This document shows positions 50,910 through 60,160 of a stretch of DNA of 64,000 bases, one piece after another. The notes beneath the pieces were generated by a model. The model worked only from the letters and a program-made list of their open reading frames with translations, made no database searches and had not been told where the DNA came from. Source of the DNA: an uncultured Clostridia bacterium (GTDB lineage: Bacteria; Bacillota; Clostridia; Oscillospirales; Ruminococcaceae); contig CANPXN010000001.1 of the NCBI GenBank assembly GCA_947586185.1, forward strand, positions 1 through 64,000. Reading direction: 5' to 3'. Numbering within the stretch: the first letter of the stretch is position 1; each line of letters begins with the position of its first letter. Position numbers and translations under genes: made by a program.

Positions 50910-52292
50910 TGTGCTTTCGGGGTTCCATTTGCTGACTGCAAAGTGAACTGAAAACATAATAAACAATATAAAATTATGGGCGATCATACAGCCCCATGCC
51001 GATACAAGACCGAAGCCTAAAATCTGTGTGCAGATAAATGTACCCACTATCCTTACAAGCCACATTCCAAGCACATTGTAAACAAATGGCGCAACAGTTT
51101 TTCCAAGCCCCTGCATGATTCCCTCGATAACAATAGGGACGCCGTAGAATGGTTCGGATACCGCTACCATTCTCAGCACAGCCGTACCAAGTGAGATAAC
51201 CTTTGTGTCATGTGAGAACAGCTGCATAAGCTTTGGAGCGAAAATAAAAAGAAGACCTCCTGAAATTATCATAAGTATGATCTCAAGGGGAAGAAGCGTT
51301 CTGGAAAGATTTTTAAGCTTCTTGCCGTCCCTTGCGCCCCATGCGTTTCCTGACAGCGTGGCTGCTGCTGTCTGCATTCCGTATCCCGGGATATAAAAGG
51401 CTGATTCCACAGTATTTGCAATTGTGTGGGCAGCTGTTGCGGTTTCTCCGAGGGAATTGATCATAGAGGCGAAAGCTACGTATCCAAAGGATGTTGCAAA
51501 TCGCTGAAGCATATTTGGCAGCGCCACTCTCAGGCAGCGCTTTAGTATATCCCAGTCCGGCAGAAATCTCTGACCTCGGGGTGAAATTTCCTTATGCCTC
51601 CAAAGCATAAGTGTTATGGCAATTCCTCCGAATGTATATGCGGCGGCGCTGGCAGCGGCAGCTCCTTCAATTCCCATATCTGCTCCCGGAACTGAAATGG
51701 AAATGCCCAGTACGGAGATTTTTCGGGCAGGATAGATCAGCAGGAAGTTCAGCACAATATTGATTAGGTTAACGCCTATTCCTACACGCATAGGTGTTTT
51801 TGTATCTCCCACTGAGCGGAGAACAGTGCCGAAAATAATGCTTGCACACCGAAAAAGCATGGGCATATACAGTATTCTGAAATAACGTGCGGCGGCATTT
51901 TGAATATCCTTTTCCACACGCATCCACACCGGAATCCTGCTGCTTAATGTAACTGTAAGAATCGTAAAAAACAGACCTGCCGCAATTACTGTCATTACAG
52001 CCTGACCTGACGCCTTTTTGGCTTTCTGCTTATCACCTGCGCCGAAGGATTGGGAAATAAATGCTAAAAAGCCCACTCCGAGGGCTGAAATAGTGCTGCT
52101 GATAAGCCAGTTTACAGTGCTTGTTGCTCCCACAGCAGCTGTTGCTTTGGTTCCCAGAGAGCCGACCATTGCCGTGTCTATGTACTGCACTGCTGTCTGT
52201 AAAAGCTGTTCAAGCATAGTAGGCCATGCAAGAGCGATTATCATTGGCAGCATTTTCAGATATGGATTGTTTTTTGAGCTATGTAATGTCAT
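50898..52292 (-). CDS. MATE family efflux transporter
   Basis: ALAWPTMLEQLLQTAVQYIDTAMVGSLG; likely start at 52292 overlapping the upstream gene (ORF to 52379). Confidence 0.93.
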   Translation of the reverse strand: MTLHSSKNNPYLKMLPMIIALAWPTMLEQLLQTAVQYIDTAMVGSLGTKATAAVGATSTVNWLISSTISALGVGFLAFISQSFGAGDKQKAKKASGQAVMTVIAAGLFFTILTVTLSSRIPVWMRVEKDIQNAAARYFRILYMPMLFRCASIIFGTVLRSVGDTKTPMRVGIGVNLINIVLNFLLIYPARKISVLGISISVPGADMGIEGAAAASAAAYTFGGIAITLMLWRHKEISPRGQRFLPDWDILKRCLRVALPNMLQRFATSFGYVAFASMINSLGETATAAHTIANTVESAFYIPGYGMQTAAATLSGNAWGARDGKKLKNLSRTLLPLEIILMIISGGLLFIFAPKLMQLFSHDTKVISLGTAVLRMVAVSEPFYGVPIVIEGIMQGLGKTVAPFVYNVLGMWLVRIVGTFICTQILGFGLVSAWGCMIAHNFILFIMFSVHFAVSKWNPESTENR

Positions 52293-53160
52293 TGAGCTGC
52301 GATTCCTCCATTTCTGTAGCAGGCTTTTTTTTAGTGATGATTTTACCATGTGCATTAGCGTCGTCCATGATGATTTCACCTACTGACGGAACATATATTG
52401 TTCCGGAAAGAGGGTTTTTAATGCTGTCAACAGAGGTTTTAACAGTTGCATATACTTCCGACTTTTCAAAGCAAAGATCCGTATTGATCATTTCGCAGTT
52501 AATAAGCCTAAGCTCCCTGCAATAGCAGAATGGCTGAGTTCCAATAATTTTACAATTTTCAAGAGTAAGCCCCTTTGAATACCATGCAAGGTATTCTCCC
52601 TTGACCGTACTGTTGCGAACAGTGATATTTTCACCATGCCAGAATGCGTCCTTGGTGTCAAAAATGCAGTTTTCAAACAGTGCATTTTTTATGTACTGAA
52701 AAGAATATTTGCCCTTAAAGCGTACATTTTCAAAGTGAATATTACTGCTTCTCATCATAAAATACTCACTTTCAGCACTACAGTCCGTCATTTCAATGCC
52801 TGTAACCGACCAGCCAAATTCAGGGGATATTATGTCGCACCCTTTCATTTTCACATCTGAACATTCGCGAAGAGCTTTTATTCCGTGAAGCTTTGTATCG
52901 GTAATGGTGATGTTGCCAGAATACCACAGCGCAGCCCTGCAAAGCTCGGTCATTTCAGAGTCGGATATTTCAAGATTCTGGTCGTGCCAGAATGGGTAGC
53001 GAAGATTACAGAAGCAGTTCTTTACTTTTATATCAGAGCTTTCCTTTAAAGCGCTTTCTCCGTCAGCCGGCCCGTCAAAGGAACAGTTCCGAAGCTCCAG
53101 ACCACAGCTTCCATACAGGGCTCTTTCTTCATCATACTTTTTATCAATAATTATGTTCAT
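52279..53160 (-). CDS. DUF3737 family protein (beta-helix-like)
   Basis: Repetitive xxNCxF/xFxN beta-helix pattern; DQNLEISDSEMTELCRAALWYSGNI. Confidence 0.82.
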   Translation of the reverse strand: MNIIIDKKYDEERALYGSCGLELRNCSFDGPADGESALKESSDIKVKNCFCNLRYPFWHDQNLEISDSEMTELCRAALWYSGNITITDTKLHGIKALRECSDVKMKGCDIISPEFGWSVTGIEMTDCSAESEYFMMRSSNIHFENVRFKGKYSFQYIKNALFENCIFDTKDAFWHGENITVRNSTVKGEYLAWYSKGLTLENCKIIGTQPFCYCRELRLINCEMINTDLCFEKSEVYATVKTSVDSIKNPLSGTIYVPSVGEIIMDDANAHGKIITKKKPATEMEESQLNDIT

Positions 53161-53210
53161 AGTAGTTACCTCCTGTTGATAAATCAGTAATATTATGAAA
53201 AAGTTATTTA

Positions 53211-54041
53211 TTAGTATTTTGATATCGGGATCTGGATCTCGTTTATCTTTTCGCTGTCAAGGTTTGTAAGATTTTCATCTATGATACAAAGCTGTACAGC
53301 ATTTCCTGCGATCTTGTATCCCTTTGAATTTATATAGGCAAGAAGCCTTTCTACTGTGGCATTTCTCTCAAAGGATGTTCCACAATAGCGGCATGTTACA
53401 TATTCGCCTGCCGGAAAAATGATTTTACTGAATCTGGTGTTTTCCTCCTTTATAATATCAAATATAACGCAGTAAAAATTCTCCCTGAAAGCTCCGTTTA
53501 TAAGGTCGCTGCCGGGAATATAGACGGCATAGGAGCTGCTGATAAAAAGGCTTTTGCTGTATTTTTCAATAATTCTTGCGGACTCTGATTTTATTTCCTC
53601 ATAGCTTTGGCATATTTTATCGGAGCCGTAGCCCATACGCTCGGGATATTGCTTGTGAATGATCTTTTCATTAATACTGTCAGAAATGATGCTGTCCAGC
53701 AGTTCTATTTTTTCTATGAGGTAATGCTTAAGCAGCGCCAGCTCTTCAATTTTAGCAGAAATATTTTCATGCTGTTTTTTCAGAAGCTTATATGAACTGA
53801 AAACAGTTTTATTTTTCATATAGTCACGTATTTCTTCAAGGGTCAGTCCAAGCTGCTGCAAGGTCTGTATCACGCCGATACTTTCAAATTCATTAAGCGT
53901 ATAGTATCTGTAGCCCGTGTTCGGGTCTTTAAAGGATGGGCTGAAAAGGCCGATTTTGTCATAATATCTTAAAGCGTTAGGGGAAATGTCTGTCAGCTCT
54001 GAAAATTCTTTTATTGTATAAAGATTCTTTTTATCAGTCAT
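53211..54041 (-). CDS. MerR family transcriptional regulator
   Basis: N-terminal YTIKEFSELTDISPNALRYYDKIGLFSPSFKDPNTGYRYY. Confidence 0.93.
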   Translation of the reverse strand: MTDKKNLYTIKEFSELTDISPNALRYYDKIGLFSPSFKDPNTGYRYYTLNEFESIGVIQTLQQLGLTLEEIRDYMKNKTVFSSYKLLKKQHENISAKIEELALLKHYLIEKIELLDSIISDSINEKIIHKQYPERMGYGSDKICQSYEEIKSESARIIEKYSKSLFISSSYAVYIPGSDLINGAFRENFYCVIFDIIKEENTRFSKIIFPAGEYVTCRYCGTSFERNATVERLLAYINSKGYKIAGNAVQLCIIDENLTNLDSEKINEIQIPISKY

Positions 54042-54205
54042 GCTATACCCTCCTAAACCTTAATGTAACACTAATGTTTACGATTTATTTTATCATAAAT
54101 TTTATAAAATTTCAATAATTTATTCACAAAAAATACATTTTTAACTGAAAAAGCTGAAAAACCATGGTCTGAAATATAAAATCTGTACAAATATAAAATT
54201 TAATA

Positions 54206-54236
54206 TTGACTTTAGTACTGCTTTAAGTATTATACT
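54206..54236 (+). promoter_or_regulatory. Promoter of the SDR/ABC/amidohydrolase operon
   Basis: TTGACT with TATTAT at 16-nt spacing or TATACT at 19-nt spacing; palindrome AAGTAT-T-ATACTT. Confidence 0.6.
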
Positions 54237-54264
54237 TAGTGTATACTAAAACAGGAAATAAATC

Positions 54265-54317
54265 AGGCGGACTGCTTTACAATGACGTAGGCGTAATTGT
54301 AAAGGGTCTGTTTTTTT
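54265..54317 (+). terminator. Intrinsic terminator in operon leader
   Basis: CTTTACAAT gacgtaggcgta ATTGTAAAG core with outer pairing to GGTCTG followed by TTTTTTT. Confidence 0.7.
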
Positions 54318-54338
54318 ATACCTGAGAGGGAGGCTTAT

Positions 54339-55091
54339 ATGGATAAACTGCTAAATAATATGAACTGCATTGTTACCGGAGGCTCAAGAGGTATCGGAAA
54401 GGCTATAGCAGAAGCATTTGCAGCTCAGGGCGCAAATGTTATTATTACATATGTAAACAATTCTGCAAAGGCTGAGGATACTGTTAATAAGATGAAATCC
54501 CTCGGCTCAGAGGCATATGCGTTTAAATGTGACGCAGGCAATGAAGATGATGTAAAGGCTCTCCGGGACTTTACGGCGGATAAGCTTGGAAGTATAAATG
54601 TTCTTGTGAACAATGCGGGAACGATCGGAAAGGAATATCCTGTAACGGAAATTCCAGTCAGTGAATGGGACAAGGTTATGCAGGTCGATGTAAGAGGCGT
54701 GTTCCTTGCAGTGAAATATCTTGTACCGTTATTTGACAAAAACAGAATCGGCAGGATAATAAACATTTCCTCGGAGCTTTCTGTAAAAGGACGTGCAAAT
54801 TACGTTCATTATACTGCGGCAAAGGGAGCGGTAAATTCGATGACAAGATCACTTGCATTGGAGCTTGCGCCGGAAATCCTTGTTAACACTATTGCTCCCG
54901 GACCTATTGAAACAGATATGATCCTTAAGGATATGGATAAGGAGTGGGTCCAAAAGGAAAAGGACATACCTCTAAAAAGGCTTGGAAGCGTAACTGATAT
55001 ATCAGCAACAGCGGTAATGCTTGCTTCTGAATACGGCGGATTTTACTGCGGACAGTTTTTAAGCCCTAACGGTGGAGCAGTATTTGTGTGA
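54339..55091 (+). CDS. SDR family oxidoreductase
   Basis: TGGSRGIG, NNAG, YTAAK; C-terminal GGAVFV. Confidence 0.93.
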   Translation: MDKLLNNMNCIVTGGSRGIGKAIAEAFAAQGANVIITYVNNSAKAEDTVNKMKSLGSEAYAFKCDAGNEDDVKALRDFTADKLGSINVLVNNAGTIGKEYPVTEIPVSEWDKVMQVDVRGVFLAVKYLVPLFDKNRIGRIINISSELSVKGRANYVHYTAAKGAVNSMTRSLALELAPEILVNTIAPGPIETDMILKDMDKEWVQKEKDIPLKRLGSVTDISATAVMLASEYGGFYCGQFLSPNGGAVFV

Positions 55092-55278
55092 CGACCGTAC
55101 TATATGAATCAAAGACATTCAGGGAGGATATTAGCGTAAAAATCACGCTAATCATATTAAGAAATTCTGCTCGCCAATGATGCGGCAACTGCGGAATATG
55201 CTAAAATCTCCATTTGCTGCTTTGGAGATTTTAATACCTGTTTGTTCTGATGCTAAAAGCGGCAGAATGGAGATTATT

Positions 55279-56289
55279 ATGAAAACAGGAAAATTATTAT
55301 CAGTATTTACGGCACTTTCGCTTGTAGCGGCAGTATTTACAGGCTGTTCTTCAAAGGGAGACAAATCGGGAGGCGGAAAGATTACAGTAGGTGTGTTTGA
55401 CATGCCGACACTTTATCTGATGCAGACTTTTGACGATATGGGTTATTATGACAAAAACGGTGCAAACATTGATTTTGAGTATTTCCCGGTATATTCTGAT
55501 GCTATCTCAGCGTTTAATACCGGAAACGTTGATATGATCTGCTATGCGGCGGCAGAAGCGGTAGCTCCTGTTGTAAAGGGTATAGACTGCAAGATTATCG
55601 GCGTTATGGATACTTCAAACGGACTTGATGGAATAGCGGCGGTAAACAGCGTCGAAACTGTAGCCGACTTAAAGGGTAAGAACATTGCAGTTGAGATTGG
55701 AACAGTTGATCATCTTATGCTCCAGAGGGCTTTGAAACAGAATGGACTGTCTGAAAGCGATGTAAACCTTATAAATATGGGAGCAGGAGATGCAGCGGCA
55801 GCGATGAACGGCGGTTCTCTTGATGCCGTAAGCACATGGGAGCCTCAGCTCAGTGCGGCAGCGGAAGCCGGACATATAATCTATTCCACAAAGGAAGACC
55901 CGAATCTTATTGCCGATATTTTCCTGATCAACGGCAAGGCTCTTGACAAGCAGTATGACAATGCCAAGGCATTTCTTAAAACCTGGTATCAGTGTATCGA
56001 CGAGTATACTGCTGACAGCTCAAAGTTTTCAGAGGCTGCTGCGAAAAAGGGAAATCTTTCGGCAGAGGAATTTTCTCAGCTTATGGATGTTACAAAGCTT
56101 GTAACCCTTGATGAAAACAAAGAAAAATTCACTGAGGGAACGGACGATATGAAAAATCTCAATGTGCTTTTGAGAAATGTAGGAGATTTTCTGTATGAGG
56201 GAGAGCTTATTGAATCCCAGCTAACAGACGATATGATTTCAGACATGATAGATTCAAGGATCATTGACGACATTATATCCGGAAAATAA
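55279..56289 (+). CDS. ABC transporter substrate-binding lipoprotein (SsuA/NMT1-like)
   Basis: Lipobox FTGCSS; NMT1-like body (AVEIGTVDHLMLQRAL, DAVSTWEPQ); ATG at 55279 (ORF from 55177). Confidence 0.87.
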   Translation: MKTGKLLSVFTALSLVAAVFTGCSSKGDKSGGGKITVGVFDMPTLYLMQTFDDMGYYDKNGANIDFEYFPVYSDAISAFNTGNVDMICYAAAEAVAPVVKGIDCKIIGVMDTSNGLDGIAAVNSVETVADLKGKNIAVEIGTVDHLMLQRALKQNGLSESDVNLINMGAGDAAAAMNGGSLDAVSTWEPQLSAAAEAGHIIYSTKEDPNLIADIFLINGKALDKQYDNAKAFLKTWYQCIDEYTADSSKFSEAAAKKGNLSAEEFSQLMDVTKLVTLDENKEKFTEGTDDMKNLNVLLRNVGDFLYEGELIESQLTDDMISDMIDSRIIDDIISGK

Positions 56290-56301
56290 AGGAGAGTTTT
56301 T

Positions 56302-57099
56302 ATGCAGACTAAAATATTAATAAGGAGAAAGGTAAAAAGGACACGGTGCATGTTTATATCCATAATTACCTTTGCCGTGATTCTGCTTGCATGGTCTGTT
56401 GCAAGTCATTATGAAATGGTAAACACACTGTTCCTGCCGGAGCCTGTAAATGTTATGAAAAAGCTGGTTGAAAACCTTACGGACGGAAGTCTCATGCAGG
56501 ATATGGGAATAAGCATTTACAGAATTTCAATGGGATTTCTTCTTGCAGCAGTTCTCGGTGTTCCGATAGGTATACTCTGTTCCTGTTTCAGGTCGGTATC
56601 CGCAGTATTCTCACCTCTTTGTCAGTTTGTAAGATATATGCCTGTACCTGCTTTTGTTCCGCTTTTAATGGTATGGATGGGTATAGGAGAATTTTCAAAG
56701 ATCATGATCGTTTTTATAGGAACGTTTTTTCAGCTTGTTCTTATGATCATTGATGATTCAAATTCGGTATCTGATGATTTACTGGCGGCAGGATATACGC
56801 TTGGTGCAAGTAACAGAACAACGCTTTTCAGGGTTCTTATACCGGCAATGGCTCCTGCTATGATGCAGACTCTCAGAATGATGATCGGCTGGGCATGGAC
56901 ATATCTTGTAGTTGCCGAGCTTGTAGCCGCTAATACAGGTCTTGGCTACAGCATACTTAAAGCGCAGCGCTTCCTTAAAACAGACGCAATTTTCGTTGGA
57001 ATTATTGTTATCGGACTTTTAGGTCTTATTACAGATGTATTGCTTGGATTTATTATAAAGAAGATATTTCCTTGGGAGGAGAGTGTTTCTAATGGCTGA
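56302..57099 (+). CDS. ABC transporter permease (SsuC/TauC-like)
   Basis: EAA-loop-like segment AAGYTLGASNRTTLFRVLIPAMAP. Confidence 0.92.
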   Translation: MQTKILIRRKVKRTRCMFISIITFAVILLAWSVASHYEMVNTLFLPEPVNVMKKLVENLTDGSLMQDMGISIYRISMGFLLAAVLGVPIGILCSCFRSVSAVFSPLCQFVRYMPVPAFVPLLMVWMGIGEFSKIMIVFIGTFFQLVLMIIDDSNSVSDDLLAAGYTLGASNRTTLFRVLIPAMAPAMMQTLRMMIGWAWTYLVVAELVAANTGLGYSILKAQRFLKTDAIFVGIIVIGLLGLITDVLLGFIIKKIFPWEESVSNG

Positions 57100-57856
57100 A
57101 GTAACTCCTAAAATCATTGCAGAAAACGTATGTAAGGTATATAACGAGGGAAAGAAAACGGCTTTCAAGGCTATTGATAATGTAAATATAGAGGTTGATC
57201 TGAATGAGTTTGTATGTCTTGTAGGGCCTTCGGGCTGCGGAAAGTCAACACTACTGAGAATGCTTGCAGGTCTTGACTTTCCTACCTCGGGTAACATTAC
57301 TATTGACGGCGAGAAGATAATCGGTCCGGGAGCTGACAGGGGAATGGTTTTTCAGACCTATACTCTTTTTCCTTGGATGACTGTGGAAGAAAATATAAAA
57401 TTCGGTCCCAAGCTCAAAAAAATGAGCAAGACTGAACAGCAGGAAATTGCAGACAAATATCTTGAAACTATAGGACTTACAAAGTTCAGAAAATGTCTTC
57501 CAAAAGAGCTTTCCGGAGGAATGAAACAGAGGGTCGCGATCGCAAGAGCCCTTGCAAATAATCCGGAGGTACTCTTAATGGACGAGCCTTTCGGCGCTTT
57601 GGATCTGTTTACAAAATCCCAGATGCAGCTCATGATGCGTGAGATATGGCAGAGGGAGAGAACAACTATTGTCTTCATTACCCATGATATAGAGGAGGCT
57701 GTGTTCCTCGGTACAAAGGTGTATGTTATGACAGCAAGTCCGGGAAGAATCCGGGAAAAGGTGGATATAGAGCTACCGTATAACAGGGAGCTGGATCTCA
57801 AGGACACTCCTGAATTTATAAAGATCAGGCGCAGTATTCACGCTATGCTTCACTGA
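57092..57856 (+). CDS. ABC transporter ATP-binding protein (SsuB/TauB-like)
   Basis: GPSGCGKST, LSGGMKQRVAIARAL, LLMDEPFGALD. Confidence 0.96.
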   Translation: MAEVTPKIIAENVCKVYNEGKKTAFKAIDNVNIEVDLNEFVCLVGPSGCGKSTLLRMLAGLDFPTSGNITIDGEKIIGPGADRGMVFQTYTLFPWMTVEENIKFGPKLKKMSKTEQQEIADKYLETIGLTKFRKCLPKELSGGMKQRVAIARALANNPEVLLMDEPFGALDLFTKSQMQLMMREIWQRERTTIVFITHDIEEAVFLGTKVYVMTASPGRIREKVDIELPYNRELDLKDTPEFIKIRRSIHAMLH

Positions 57857-57872
57857 GAAAGGAAAGGTTGTT

Positions 57873-58880
57873 ATGAAAAGATTTACAGGTGTTTTGCTTG
57901 CAGCGTCAATAGCTGGAGCGTTACTTACGGGCTGCGGCGATAAAACGACTTCATCAGGAGGCTCTGACAGCGATCCTATCAAGCTTGCCGTTTATCCTCT
58001 AACATCGCCTTATTTTGAATATGCAATGGATGAGCAGAAGCTTTTTGAAAAATACGGGGCAAATGTTGATTTAGTGGAATTTGCTCAGTATACTGACGTT
58101 ATTCAAGCATTGGATTCCGGAAGCGTTGACGCTTCTATAATGGGAATAACCGAAGCGGTAGCGCCTATTGTAAACGATCTGGGACTTGAAATAGTTTGCA
58201 TGACGGACTATTCATCAGGAATGGACGGAATAGTTGCATCAAAGGATATTAAGTCAGTGGAAGATCTGAAAGGAAAGACTATTGCAACAAATATAGGAAC
58301 CATGAATCATATGCTACTTCTTTCAGCACTGGATAAGGCAGGACTCAGCGAAGCTGACGTTACCATAACAAATATGTCCGAGGGTGACGCAGCAGCAGCT
58401 CTTATAGGAGGTTCAATTGACGCTGCCTCAATATTTGACCCTCAGATGAGCAAGGCAGCGCAGGAAAGCGGAGGCTCGGTAATTTTCACATCTGCTGATT
58501 TGCCGGGAGAGCTTTCAGATGTTCTGCTGGTAAAGGGTTCTGTAGCTGATAAGAGAAAAGCTGAGGTAAAGGGAATTATTGAGGCATGGTATGATATTCA
58601 GAGTCAGTATGATAAAGATTCTGATTCTGTAGTGGATATTATCAGCAGTAAAACAGATCTTACAAATGAAGATTTCTATGACCTGATGTCCGGACTGGAT
58701 ATTGCAGATATTGATTACAATAAAGAAATGTTTGATAATGACGGTGAAAAAATGACGGAGCTTATATCAGATGTTGCAGAATTTTTGTACAATGCTGAAT
58801 GTGTTGAAGATGTTCCTGATAAGGAAAAAATCAAGGCTGCAATCAACGGAAGCTTTATAGAGGAGCTTGGAAAGTCATGA
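57873..58880 (+). CDS. Second ABC substrate-binding lipoprotein, paralogous to the 55279 gene
   Basis: Lipobox LLTGCGD; shared blocks such as AVAPIV, DGI, DLKGKTIATNIGTMNHMLL, GDAAAALIGGS. Confidence 0.87.
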   Translation: MKRFTGVLLAASIAGALLTGCGDKTTSSGGSDSDPIKLAVYPLTSPYFEYAMDEQKLFEKYGANVDLVEFAQYTDVIQALDSGSVDASIMGITEAVAPIVNDLGLEIVCMTDYSSGMDGIVASKDIKSVEDLKGKTIATNIGTMNHMLLLSALDKAGLSEADVTITNMSEGDAAAALIGGSIDAASIFDPQMSKAAQESGGSVIFTSADLPGELSDVLLVKGSVADKRKAEVKGIIEAWYDIQSQYDKDSDSVVDIISSKTDLTNEDFYDLMSGLDIADIDYNKEMFDNDGEKMTELISDVAEFLYNAECVEDVPDKEKIKAAINGSFIEELGKS

Positions 58881-60154
58881 TCAAAAAAGCAGTTATTGCA
58901 GGCGGAAATACAGTGCTTTCGGAAAAGCTTAAAAGCATGCTTACAGGGTATGAAACTGATATATGCAGCGTAAGCGGCTACACTGCCGGAGGGGATTTCA
59001 GCGTTCTTGACTTGTCCGCTAACAAGCTTCCGGAGAACACTTCCGCTGATGACTGGGATACCATTGAGAAAAAGTATGTTGATGCTGTATATAGCTTTTT
59101 TAAGGGACTTTTCCCGAAAATAAAGGAACGGAACTGGTCCTCTGCTGTGGTTATAATACCGTCCGGAGGAAATTATGTGTCAGAATCGGCAATGTATCTT
59201 ATAGAGGGTATGTGTAAGAGCTTTGCCTGTGAAGCAGCGCAGTATAATGCCATAATTAACTGCATTGAATGCAGGGGTATGGATATAAAAAGACTTTCAG
59301 AGCTGATCGTCTTTTTTGCTGATGAAAGGGCATACATGACGGGACAGGTTCTTAGACCTTGCTTTAAAAACAGCTATGTATTCAGTGGCAGCCCCGTTGC
59401 TCTTATAACGGGCGCAGGTCAGGGGATAGGTCTGGCGGCTGTAAGGGAGCTTAAAAGCAGAGGCTTTAAGGTATGCCTTAACGATATTGCTATGACAGAA
59501 AGTGTAAAAAGGGCTGCTTACGAAACAGGTTCATATCCGGCTATGGGAGATATTTCTGTCAGAGAAAATACCGACCGGTTTATTGCAAATATTATATCCG
59601 ACTTAGGAGGCATTGACGTTTTTATCGCAAATGCGGCATACATGAATATGTGCCCGTTTGAAAAGCTGGAAAAGCAGGATTTTGACCGGCATGTTAACGT
59701 CAATATCCGTGGACATCTGGGTTGCCTTTCAGCCGTAATACCTGTGATGAAAAAGCAGGGCTTTGGAAGAATTATTTTGTTTTCCTCAATGTTTGGTACG
59801 TCCGGCTGGAGGAACGCATGCAGCTATGCCGGAACGAAAACTGCTTTGATAGGTCTTGGTCAGTATCTTGCGGCGGAGCTTGAAGAGTATGGGATATCAG
59901 TCTGTATAATTTCTCCGGGGGTGATCGACACTCCTCAGCTTAAAGCGGATGCCGATGATATGGGAGTAACGGTTGAGGAGGTAAAGAAAATTTATGCAAG
60001 GGATATTCCTCTGGGAAGGGTCGGCTCTCCGGAATCAGTAGCATACCTTGCAGGGTTTCTTGCCGACGGTGGAGCAGATTACCTTTCCGGGAGCATAATT
60101 CAGACAAACGGTGGCGAGATAAGGAATACTCCAGAATCAATTAGTCGGAGGTAA
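58877..60154 (+). CDS. Tandem SDR protein: degenerate N-terminal SDR-like domain plus canonical C-terminal SDR domain
   Basis: C-terminal TGAGQGIG and YAGTK motifs; N-terminal segment has an SDR-like layout but no complete TGxxxGxG/YxxxK. Confidence 0.8.
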   Translation: MIKKAVIAGGNTVLSEKLKSMLTGYETDICSVSGYTAGGDFSVLDLSANKLPENTSADDWDTIEKKYVDAVYSFFKGLFPKIKERNWSSAVVIIPSGGNYVSESAMYLIEGMCKSFACEAAQYNAIINCIECRGMDIKRLSELIVFFADERAYMTGQVLRPCFKNSYVFSGSPVALITGAGQGIGLAAVRELKSRGFKVCLNDIAMTESVKRAAYETGSYPAMGDISVRENTDRFIANIISDLGGIDVFIANAAYMNMCPFEKLEKQDFDRHVNVNIRGHLGCLSAVIPVMKKQGFGRIILFSSMFGTSGWRNACSYAGTKTALIGLGQYLAAELEEYGISVCIISPGVIDTPQLKADADDMGVTVEEVKKIYARDIPLGRVGSPESVAYLAGFLADGGADYLSGSIIQTNGGEIRNTPESISRR

Positions 60155-60160
60155 ATTCAA

